Shown here one piece after another: positions 28,702 through 34,981 of a stretch of DNA of 34,981 nt (positions are counted from its first letter, which is position 1; each line of letters begins with the position of its first letter). Under the pieces are notes generated by a model. It saw only the letters and a list, made by a program, of their open reading frames with translations, was not told the DNA's origin and searched no databases. The position numbers were made by a program, and so were the translations under genes. Source of the DNA: Bacillota bacterium (GTDB taxonomy: Bacteria > Bacillota_I > Bacilli_A > Izemoplasmatales > Hujiaoplasmataceae); assembly GCA_003245625.1 (NCBI GenBank), contig QKCT01000023.1, positions 1 to 34,981 on the forward strand, read 5' to 3'.

Positions 28702-30519
28702 ATGAAAAGAATCCGTTCGAGGCTGTTAAAAGCAAGAAGCTTTTTAAGTGTGAAAACATATAAGCATCCAATGATTTTTGTCATCAGTATGATGGTGGTG
28801 TTAAACATCATCATTTTATGTATTGCGGCATTGATTGCACTGGGAATTGACGATACTTTTGATGGGTTTATAGATGCGTTCGCAAATGGTAGTTTAAAGT
28901 GGATGTTGACACCGAATGCAATTCTACAAATCACCAATCCAAATCTTTTGATTCTTGCAGTTACGGTTTTAATTATTGGTATGATACTCTTTACTGGTAC
29001 AATCATTGCTTTAACCACTAATGCAATCAAAGAGTACTTTCAAAAGAAAAAATCAGGATCAGGTAAAATTTATTTGGATAATCACATTGTTATCTTGAAT
29101 TGGAATAATAAGGTACCGGAATTAGTCGCAGATTTATTGCATGTGGATGACAAAGAGATGCAAGTCGTGATTCTCTCTGATATGGATAAAACCTTTGCTG
29201 AAAAACAGATTTTAAACGCACTACATAAAGCAAAACACGACGATAAAGAATTATCCAATATCAACGTTTTGGTCAAGAATGGAAGCCCACTTCTCTATCG
29301 TGACTTGGATGAGGTTTCGATTGAAAATGCGAATTCCATTTTGATTATGAACAAAGATATGCATCAAGATGTGATTAAGAACATGTCAAAATCCGATTTG
29401 AACGTGATCAAGATAATCTTAGGTTTAGGTCAAATTAAGTTTCAATATGATCCCCCAATTGTCGCGGAAATAAAACGAATTGAAACCAAACAAAAAATAC
29501 TCACCATGGCCGAAGTTGTCAAGACGCTGCATGAACATAAGATTATGCCGATTTGTTTTGATCGCAGGTTAGGTCAAATCATCGCCCAAACCATCATCAA
29601 CCCAAAAATGGAAGATGTCTATTTATCTCTATTCTCTTTTGATGATTCAGAAATCTATATGGTTGAGAACATGACCTTTGATTATGGAGTAACCCATTTG
29701 ACACACGCAATCCCAGTAACACAATATGGCAATCATCTATTTGTATTATCTCTAAATGATAAAACCGCTACAAAACAAGATCAAACAGAGATAAAACCGT
29801 TGGAAATAAAGTTGTATCGAAGTGTAAAACCAAGTAATTTAGATGTCTATATTATTGGAGACAATAACAAACTTTCATTTATTATGGAATCATTTCAAGA
29901 GTATGAATCACTCTATACGAGCGAATTCAAGGCTGAGTTTATATCTGCTGATAACATTTCTCAAATCGTCAACAAACTCAATGAAACAGATAAGCCGGCT
30001 ACGATTGTACTATTGAGTGATGAACATCAAGAATTGGAAAGTTTAGATGCCAATGTCATTGAAAATCTGATATACTTACAAGGAAACATCAAACGGCAAA
30101 ACATTAATATCATTGTGGAATTACTAGACCCTCAGAACGATCATATTATCAAAGATTTCGATATTGAGAATACGATTATTTCGAATAAAATCATTTCTTT
30201 ATTATTGAGTAAGTTAGCCTTGTACAAAGAAACCGCACCATTCTATGAGAATCTACTTACTATTCGCTCTGATACAACTGGAAAAGATGATCAAAATATT
30301 TTTATTACTTCTGTAAAAGAATATCTCAAGGATGGCCTTCCACTTCGCTTTGAATCAGCGAAACAATTTGTATCTTCGATGTATTATTCTTCCAAAAAGA
30401 CCTATATTCCAATCGGTATTATTCAAAAGGAAGAGTTGAAAATATTGGAAGGAAATTTGACAAGGTTGGAAGAAATAGAATTACGCGAAGAGGATCAGTT
30501 GGTTTTATTTAAAATATAA
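28702..30519 (+). CDS. CASTOR/POLLUX-like ion channel with RCK/TrkA-N-like domains
   Basis: The 605-residue protein has two strong membrane helices near the N-terminus (about residues 24-48 and 82-106), joined by a segment that could hold a pore helix, then a long cytoplasmic part with two Rossmann-like units. The first begins NHIVILNWNNKVPELVADLL (about 127-146), the pattern of the CASTOR/POLLUX family (HIVI.GW..K). The second begins LDVYIIGDNNKLSFI near residue 379. Plant members are nuclear-envelope cation channels; bacterial homologues are little characterised. No potassium-type GYG filter is visible. The AGGGGTG site fits ATG 28702. It is followed 12 bases later by the Nudix gene, probably co-transcribed. 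Confidence 0.8.
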   Translation: MKRIRSRLLKARSFLSVKTYKHPMIFVISMMVVLNIIILCIAALIALGIDDTFDGFIDAFANGSLKWMLTPNAILQITNPNLLILAVTVLIIGMILFTGTIIALTTNAIKEYFQKKKSGSGKIYLDNHIVILNWNNKVPELVADLLHVDDKEMQVVILSDMDKTFAEKQILNALHKAKHDDKELSNINVLVKNGSPLLYRDLDEVSIENANSILIMNKDMHQDVIKNMSKSDLNVIKIILGLGQIKFQYDPPIVAEIKRIETKQKILTMAEVVKTLHEHKIMPICFDRRLGQIIAQTIINPKMEDVYLSLFSFDDSEIYMVENMTFDYGVTHLTHAIPVTQYGNHLFVLSLNDKTATKQDQTEIKPLEIKLYRSVKPSNLDVYIIGDNNKLSFIMESFQEYESLYTSEFKAEFISADNISQIVNKLNETDKPATIVLLSDEHQELESLDANVIENLIYLQGNIKRQNINIIVELLDPQNDHIIKDFDIENTIISNKIISLLLSKLALYKETAPFYENLLTIRSDTTGKDDQNIFITSVKEYLKDGLPLRFESAKQFVSSMYYSSKKTYIPIGIIQKEELKILEGNLTRLEEIELREEDQLVLFKI

Positions 30520-30531
30520 GGAGAGATTATT

Positions 30532-30930
30532 TTGAAGAAAGAAAAGTCATGTGGCTGTATTGTCTGGAATGAAGAAGAAAAAGTGTTGCTAGTTCACATG
30601 AGAAAAGGGCATTGGTCTTTTCCAAAAGGACATGTCGAAATGGGTGAAACAGAAGAAGAGACCGCCATCAGAGAAACGAAAGAGGAAACCAATATCGATA
30701 TTTTAGTGGATCCACATTTTCGTGAGGTTTCAACCTATGTTCTTCCATCGGGAGTGTGGAAAGATGTAGTTTACTTTTCTGGCAAGACATTGTCTAGTGA
30801 TATAAAAATTCAAGAAGAAGAGGTTCAATTTGCTGGATTCTATACAGTTGAAGAGGCAAAAAAACGGATTACATTTGAAAGAGATCTTTCTATATTTGAA
30901 GCAGCAGTAGCATACTATTTTTCCAGATAA
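30532..30930 (+). CDS. Nudix hydrolase
   Basis: Nudix enzymes hydrolyse nucleoside diphosphates linked to another group. The Nudix box spans residues 33-55 (GHVEMGE...REtkEEtNI), with all catalytic acids present; the usual glycine near the end of the box is asparagine (N54). The WSFPKGHVE context resembles diadenosine polyphosphate hydrolases, so Ap4A or a related dinucleotide is a plausible substrate, but specificity is not readable. The TTG start follows GGAGAG. It lies 12 bases after the channel gene. The product is 132 residues. Confidence 0.9.
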   Translation: MKKEKSCGCIVWNEEEKVLLVHMRKGHWSFPKGHVEMGETEEETAIRETKEETNIDILVDPHFREVSTYVLPSGVWKDVVYFSGKTLSSDIKIQEEEVQFAGFYTVEEAKKRITFERDLSIFEAAVAYYFSR

Positions 30931-30984
30931 CGAAACTGATATATCAACGGTTGCATTTTGTATAACGATCGCGCTATTTTGATA

Positions 30985-31013
30985 TTGACAACGCTTTCAT
31001 ATTTCAGTATAAT
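30985..31013 (+). promoter_or_regulatory. Consensus sigma-A promoter of the lysine-fermentation operon
   Basis: TTGACA at 30985-30990 and TATAAT at 31008-31013 match both consensus hexamers exactly with the ideal 17-base spacer. Such a strong promoter fits control by a downstream transcript-terminating riboswitch. Transcription should begin near 31020. The 325-base gap 30931-31255 thus holds this promoter, the riboswitch and its terminator. Confidence 0.88.
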
Positions 31014-31029
31014 TACAATGTAATTATCT

Positions 31030-31221
31030 ATTCAATTGAATCATCACAGAGGCGCAATGTACTGGTATTTTATTGGATGTCAGAAGCGGGACCTTCTCAA
31101 TAAAAGAAGGAGTGCGTTGCCGAAAGAACCTGTTTGTCCATATAAAATAGATTCTTGGTATTCAAGCGTACGGTTTGAATATTGCCATAGTAAAAAATGG
31201 AGAGCTGTTATATTTTTGAAT
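31030..31221 (+). ncRNA. Lysine riboswitch (L box) in the leader of the lysine-fermentation operon
   Basis: The leader contains the conserved L-box landmarks in order: AGAGGCGC (31048-31055), the P2 return strand TGCG followed by TTGCCGAAAG, a P3 arm pairing AAGAA with TTCTT, a P4 hairpin built from ATTCAAGC and GGTTTGAAT, a P5 hairpin pairing CCAT with ATGG, and the closing GGAGAGCTG. P1 pairs ACAG (31046-31049) with CTGT (31205-31208), with further pairing of ATTCAA (31030-31035) with TTGAAT (31216-31221). The 3' strand of P1 is also the 5' arm of the terminator at 31205-31228. Lysine-stabilised P1 should therefore prevent termination, making an ON switch. The aptamer class is clear; the direction of control is inferred from this geometry. 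Confidence 0.9.
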
Positions 31222-31235
31222 ATAACGGTTTTTTT
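31205..31235 (+). terminator. Riboswitch-controlled terminator
   Basis: CTGTTATAT (31205-31213) pairs with ATATAACGG (31220-31228), with one G-U pair, followed by seven T. The 5' arm overlaps the 3' strand of aptamer stem P1, so the two structures exclude each other. Confidence 0.85.
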
Positions 31236-31255
31236 ATTGATAGGAGGAAAATAGT

Positions 31256-31684
31256 ATGCAAAGTTTATCAATTCAAGAATTACAAATTGGGGATTCCAGT
31301 GAAATCAAAAAGGTATTCCAAGAAAAGGATGTCTTAAGTTTCGCGGAAGTATCAACCGATTACAATCCGGCTCACGTCGACAAAGAGTATGCTGAAAAAA
31401 CAATGTTCAAAAAACAAATCGTTCATGGTATGTTGGTGGGATCATTGTTCAGTGCCATCTTTGGAGTACAAATGCCAGGACTGGGAAGTATTTACACCAA
31501 GCAATCATTGAAATTCACAAAACCTGTTTATTTTGGTGATGAGATTACCGCAAAAGTTACAGTCAAGGATTTGAACTTGGAAAGAAACCGTGTCACATTC
31601 GATTGTATAGCAACCAACCAAAACGGAGACACAGTAATACTCGGCGAAGCGGAAATCATGCCTCCTAGAAAGGGAGATAGATGA
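31256..31684 (+). CDS. MaoC-family (R)-specific enoyl-CoA hydratase
   Basis: The 142-residue protein is a single hotdog domain with the hydratase-2 catalytic motif: DYNPAHVD at residues 35-42 (D35, H40) followed by IVHGM at 55-59. PhaJ-type enzymes of this kind hydrate trans-2-enoyl-CoA to (R)-3-hydroxyacyl-CoA. As the first gene behind the lysine riboswitch it probably acts on crotonyl-CoA made by Kal, linking the pathway to 3-hydroxybutyryl-CoA. That substrate is inferred from context. AGGAGG (31242-31247) is a strong ribosome binding site. The end overlaps atoD by four bases. Confidence 0.87.
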   Translation: MQSLSIQELQIGDSSEIKKVFQEKDVLSFAEVSTDYNPAHVDKEYAEKTMFKKQIVHGMLVGSLFSAIFGVQMPGLGSIYTKQSLKFTKPVYFGDEITAKVTVKDLNLERNRVTFDCIATNQNGDTVILGEAEIMPPRKGDR

Positions 31685-32334
31685 GAAATCTCCTTAACAA
31701 AGAGAAATTCATCGCATTACTTCATGACGGAATGAGCCTGATGGTAGGTGGATTTTTGACCAATGGAACCCCGGAAGGGTTGATTGATCTTGTCGTAGAA
31801 TCCAACGTGAAGAACCTTACAATTATTTGCAACGACGGCGGATACCCTGATAAGGGTGTCGGACGTCTTGTTGCGAACAACCAAGTGAAAAAAGTAATCG
31901 CTTCTCATATCGGGACTAACCCGGTAATTGGGACGATGATGCAAGAAAATAAAATTGAAGTAGAACTCGTCCCTCAAGGAACTTTGGCAGAGCGCATTCG
32001 TGCGTATGGAGCCGGACTTGGGGGTGTTTTGACGCCTACCGGATTGGACACTTTAGTTCAAGAGGGAAAACAAATAATCGAAGTAAAAGGAAAGAAATAT
32101 CTTTTGGAAGAGGCTCTAGGCGCTGACATGGCTTTGATCGGCGGTGCCATTGCGGATAATTATGGAAATTTGAAATACAATAAAACAATGCGTAATTTTA
32201 ATCCAATAATGGCAACTGCTTGTGAAGTAGTTGTATGTGAACCAAAGCGTATTATCGATGAGATTGATCCCGAGCACGTTATCACTCCACATCCATTTGT
32301 GGATTACATATTGGTAGGTGAGTATTGTGACTGA
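31681..32334 (+). CDS. atoD: CoA-transferase alpha subunit (butyryl-CoA:acetoacetate type)
   Basis: This is subunit A of a family I CoA-transferase. The 217-residue length is typical, with the [16 protein letters not shown] start region and the [23 protein letters not shown] segment of AtoD/CtfA/ScoA. In lysine fermentation the enzyme moves CoA from butyryl-CoA to the acetoacetate produced by Kce. The ATG overlaps the hydratase stop (ATGA) and the 3' end overlaps atoB-subunit gene atoA by eight bases, indicating translational coupling of the two subunits. The exact acyl-CoA pair is inferred from neighbours. Confidence 0.92.
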   Translation: MRNLLNKEKFIALLHDGMSLMVGGFLTNGTPEGLIDLVVESNVKNLTIICNDGGYPDKGVGRLVANNQVKKVIASHIGTNPVIGTMMQENKIEVELVPQGTLAERIRAYGAGLGGVLTPTGLDTLVQEGKQIIEVKGKKYLLEEALGADMALIGGAIADNYGNLKYNKTMRNFNPIMATACEVVVCEPKRIIDEIDPEHVITPHPFVDYILVGEYCD

Positions 32335-32968
32335 TAAAGAAATCATCGCTTCAAGAATTGCCTTGGAACTGGAAGATGGCGATTTGGTTAATCTTGGAAT
32401 AGGGATTCCTACTTTGGTTGCAAATTATGTCCCAGAAGATAAAAGAGTCACTTTTCAAGCGGAAAATGGGATTATAGGTTTAGGTGGACTTGTAGAGGAA
32501 GAAACAGAAATCGTTAATGCAGGTGGCATGGGAGCGAGCATTTTAGAAGGCGGGGCTTTCATCGATTCCATTACTTCATTTACTTTTATCCGAGGTGGTC
32601 ATATTGACATTACCGTTCTTGGAGCTTTAGAGGTGGATCAAGAAGGGTCTTTAGCTTCTTGGATTATTCCCGGAAAAATGGTTCCTGGAATGGGAGGAGC
32701 AATGGATTTAGTAACAGGAGCAAAGAAGGTTATTATCGCAATGCGCCACACCAATAAAGGAATACCTAAGATACTTAAAAAATGTACACTTCCATTAACC
32801 GCATCTCATCAGGTGAATATGATTGTGACTGAAATGGCAGTAATGGAAGTAAGAAAAGATGGGCTACACTTATTGGAAGTTCATCCAGATTATACAATCA
32901 ATGATGTTATTCAAGCAACGGAAGCTGAATTGATTTTCGGTGAAGTATTGCCGATGAAAGGAATATAG
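32327..32968 (+). CDS. atoA: CoA-transferase beta subunit (butyryl-CoA:acetoacetate type)
   Basis: This is subunit B of the same CoA-transferase, carrying the catalytic glutamate. The family motif appears as [10 protein letters not shown] with E46, and the [10 protein letters not shown] start and [15 protein letters not shown] segment are standard. I chose GTG 32327, six bases after AGGTG; an in-frame GTG at 32318 lies within that site. The product is 213 residues. It is followed two bases later by kal. Confidence 0.93.
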   Translation: MTDKEIIASRIALELEDGDLVNLGIGIPTLVANYVPEDKRVTFQAENGIIGLGGLVEEETEIVNAGGMGASILEGGAFIDSITSFTFIRGGHIDITVLGALEVDQEGSLASWIIPGKMVPGMGGAMDLVTGAKKVIIAMRHTNKGIPKILKKCTLPLTASHQVNMIVTEMAVMEVRKDGLHLLEVHPDYTINDVIQATEAELIFGEVLPMKGI

Positions 32969-32970
32969 AT

Positions 32971-33357
32971 ATGGATACGAAATTTAAGGTGAGAATGTCA
33001 AATCAAGATGCTCATTATGGTGGGAATCTAGTGGATGGCGCAAAAGTTCTGGCATTATTTGGTGACGCTGCAACAGAATTATTGATTCGTCTTGATGGCG
33101 ATGAAGGATTATTTCGTGCATACGAGAAAATCGATTTTTTGGCACCGATTTATGCAGGTGATTTTTTAGAAATTAAAGCAGAGATTGTCGAAGCGGGAAA
33201 TACATCTCGTAAAATAGAATTTCATTGTTATAAGATAATTCAAGCGAGACCAGACATCGCTCCAAGCGCTTGTGATGTTTTGGAAGAACCGATTTTAACG
33301 ACATATGCTTTAGGAACTTGTATTGTACCGAAAGAGTTACAGCGATACGATGGATAA
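32971..33357 (+). CDS. kal: 3-aminobutyryl-CoA ammonia-lyase
   Basis: Kal removes ammonia from L-3-aminobutyryl-CoA to give crotonyl-CoA, a step of clostridial/fusobacterial lysine fermentation. The 128-residue hotdog-fold protein has the expected length and wording ([50 protein letters not shown]). Thioesterase-like hotdog proteins are the alternative, but direct linkage to kce and kdd supports kal. It overlaps kce by eight bases. Confidence 0.93.
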   Translation: MDTKFKVRMSNQDAHYGGNLVDGAKVLALFGDAATELLIRLDGDEGLFRAYEKIDFLAPIYAGDFLEIKAEIVEAGNTSRKIEFHCYKIIQARPDIAPSACDVLEEPILTTYALGTCIVPKELQRYDG

Positions 33358-34174
33358 ACTAATTATTACATGCGCAATTACCGGCGCAGAGGTCACAAAA
33401 GACATGAATCCGGCAGTACCTTATACTGTGGATGAGATGGCAGAATCTGCTTTCGGAGCTTATCAAGCTGGAGCTTCCATCATTCATCTCCATGCGAGAT
33501 TGGATGATGGGACTCCAACGCAAAACAAAGACCGTTTTAAGGAAATTCACGATGCAATCAAAAAGAAATGCCCGGATGTTATCATACAAGTGTCTACGGG
33601 TGGAGCCGTTGGGATGAGTCGCGATGAGCGATTGGATGTTCTTCATATTCTTCCCGAGATGGCAACGCTAGATTGCGGAACTCTGAATTTTGGGGGAGAT
33701 GACATTTTCGTAAATACGGAAAATGACATTCAATATTTCGCTACCAAGATGAATCAAATGAATGTTCGATATGAAATGGAATGTTTTGAAAAGGGCCATA
33801 TCGATACAACATTGCGTTTTATCAAAAAGGATGTGATTCAACATCATTTGCACTATTCTTTCGTTTTAGGTGTTAGAGGTGGAATGACAGGAGAAGAGCG
33901 AGATTTTTTGTTCTTAAAAGATAGCATTCCTGAAAATGCAACTTTTTCTGTGGCGGGAATTGGGAAGTATGAATTCAGTTTAGCAGAGTTATCCATTCAA
34001 CATGGCGGTCATGTTCGTGTTGGATTAGAAGATAATCTTTATATTGAAAAAGGAGTTTTGGCACGTTCGAATCAAGAATTGGTTGAAAAGGTTGTTGCTT
34101 TAGCGAAAAAACACAACCGAACAGTAGCTACTCCTCAAGAAGCAAGAAGAATACTAGAAATGGAGAATCGTTAA
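33350..34174 (+). CDS. kce: 3-keto-5-aminohexanoate cleavage enzyme
   Basis: Kce condenses 3-keto-5-aminohexanoate with acetyl-CoA, giving acetoacetate and 3-aminobutyryl-CoA. The 274-residue product is a TIM-barrel BKACE-family protein with CAITGAE (E14), the zinc-binding HLH (H46 and H48) and VGLED near residues 224-228. These match the known metal and catalytic sites of the family. The BKACE family includes other beta-keto acid cleavage enzymes, but flanking kal and kdd fix the substrate. I prefer ATG 33350; a longer frame opening at 33323 lies within kal. The ribosome binding site is poor, suggesting coupling with kal. Confidence 0.95.
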   Translation: MDKLIITCAITGAEVTKDMNPAVPYTVDEMAESAFGAYQAGASIIHLHARLDDGTPTQNKDRFKEIHDAIKKKCPDVIIQVSTGGAVGMSRDERLDVLHILPEMATLDCGTLNFGGDDIFVNTENDIQYFATKMNQMNVRYEMECFEKGHIDTTLRFIKKDVIQHHLHYSFVLGVRGGMTGEERDFLFLKDSIPENATFSVAGIGKYEFSLAELSIQHGGHVRVGLEDNLYIEKGVLARSNQELVEKVVALAKKHNRTVATPQEARRILEMENR

Positions 34175-34981
34175 ATGGAACAATTATGTAAATATGGTAC
34201 ACATAGAGTCATCTATCCACTTGGAACCTTGCCTCAATCAGCTGAGAAACTAGATAACAATATGATTTGTATGGATAATGAGATACTTATCGATGTGAAA
34301 ACATTGAACATCGACTCTGCGTCTTTTACACAGATTGAAAATGCCTGTAATAAAGACGTGGATAAAATGAAAGAAATGATCCTTGAGATTGTTGGTCAAA
34401 GAGGAAAAATGCAAAATCCCGTTACCGGTAGCGGTGGTATGCTTTTAGGGACGGTGAAAGAAATCGGTAAGAATCTCAAGAAAGATATTCAAGTAGGAGA
34501 TGAGATTGCTTCATTGGTTTCTCTTTCGTTAACACCTCTTAAAATTGATGAGATCAAAGCAATCCATATGGAAAAAGACCAAGTAGATATCGTTGGCCAA
34601 GCAATTTTGTTTGAAACTGGTATTTTTGCGAAGATACCTGATGATATGCCAGCAAAAATTGCCTTGGCCGCATTGGATGTAGCAGGAGCTCCAGCACAAG
34701 TTCAACACCTTGTCAAAGAGAATGATTCCGTTTTGATTCTTGGATGTGCTGGAAAATCCGGCGTTCTTTGTGCATATCAAGCGAGAAAGAATGCAGGACC
34801 AAACGGGAAGGTTATTGGAATTATTCATCATGACACTCATATGGAAGAATTAAGACGATTGAATGTGTGTGATGAGATCATCATCGCAGACGCAAAGAAT
34901 CCTATGGAGATTTATCATAAGGTCATGGAAGTTACAAATAACGAGGGAGTCGATGTGACAATCAATGTTGTCAACGTTCAA
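34175..34981 (+). CDS. kdd: L-erythro-3,5-diaminohexanoate dehydrogenase (partial, runs off the window)
   Basis: The frame opens with ATG directly after the kce stop codon and stays open for 269 codons to the window end. The product begins MEQLCKYGTHRVIYPLGTLPQ, and includes QNPVTGSGGMLLGTV and a nucleotide-binding VLILGCAGKSGVL segment near residue 188. These fit Kdd (about 345 residues), which oxidises 3,5-diaminohexanoate to 3-keto-5-aminohexanoate with NAD(P)+. About three quarters of the gene is present. The remaining lysine genes (kamA, kamD, kamE) would be expected beyond the edge. A generic zinc-free alcohol dehydrogenase-like protein is the only alternative. Confidence 0.92.
   Translation, partial: MEQLCKYGTHRVIYPLGTLPQSAEKLDNNMICMDNEILIDVKTLNIDSASFTQIENACNKDVDKMKEMILEIVGQRGKMQNPVTGSGGMLLGTVKEIGKNLKKDIQVGDEIASLVSLSLTPLKIDEIKAIHMEKDQVDIVGQAILFETGIFAKIPDDMPAKIALAALDVAGAPAQVQHLVKENDSVLILGCAGKSGVLCAYQARKNAGPNGKVIGIIHHDTHMEELRRLNVCDEIIIADAKNPMEIYHKVMEVTNNEGVDVTINVVNVQ

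Noticed and set aside
31036-31254. A 72-codon open frame across the leader of the lysine operon
   Set aside because: It lies wholly within the lysine riboswitch and terminator, has no ribosome binding site and no protein-like composition.

Overview
The window is an AT-rich, densely coding stretch from a low-GC Gram-positive bacterium. UGA acts as a stop (whiA, ligA and pcrA all end in TGA) and TGG encodes Trp, so the standard bacterial code applies. The gene set (HprK, WhiA, PcrA with its C-terminal beta-barrel, XylR-type ROK regulator, frequent TTG/GTG starts, AGGTG-type ribosome binding sites, extended -10 promoters) points to Bacillota. The mix of Bacillota housekeeping genes with a GlnRS, a xylose pathway and lysine fermentation would suit a free-living, fermentative relative of the Mollicutes (Izemoplasma/Haloplasma-like) or a neighbouring Erysipelotrichia/Bacilli lineage. 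That placement is inference, not proof.

Layout. (1) 1-4500: a xylose locus. A chimeric remnant of a sugar ABC transporter and xylA-xylB lie on the minus strand, divergent from xylR. Two copies of a 32-bp palindromic element flank the locus. (2) 4500-6930: pgi, convergent with a diacylglycerol-kinase-family lipid kinase and sharing a bidirectional terminator. (3) 7050-11250: the t6A tRNA-modification cluster tsaE-tsaB-rimI-tsaD, running directly into glnS. (4) 11250-18730: a 450-base non-coding stretch rich in short repeats, then the DNA repair operon pcrA-ligA-uvrA. (5) 18790-22850: a membrane protein of unknown function, hprK, an unusual lgt, whiA and acpS, closely packed. (6) 22880-30930: mostly single-gene units: membrane thioredoxin, tex, a DUF308/HdeD-like membrane protein, tRNA-Ser(GCU), an unknown protein, an MFS exporter, a CASTOR/POLLUX-like channel and a Nudix hydrolase. 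(7) 30985 to the end: a consensus sigma-A promoter, a lysine riboswitch with an overlapping terminator, then a lysine-fermentation operon (maoC-like hydratase, atoD, atoA, kal, kce, kdd) that continues past the right edge.

How it works together. Xylose enters the pentose phosphate pathway through XylA and XylB under XylR, and Pgi sits next door in hexose phosphate metabolism. HprK suggests PTS-linked carbon control. In the last operon, Kdd, Kce and Kal convert 3,5-diaminohexanoate to acetoacetate and crotonyl-CoA, and AtoDA can move CoA from butyryl-CoA to acetoacetate. The leader geometry suggests that lysine binding blocks the terminator, so the switch turns a catabolic operon on.

The observations most worth following are the apparent lysine-activated riboswitch on a fermentation operon, an Lgt enzyme that itself begins with a lipoprotein signal peptide and an extracellular repeat-like domain, the ABC-transporter deletion scar cut exactly at Walker A, and the paired palindromic element flanking the xylose genes.
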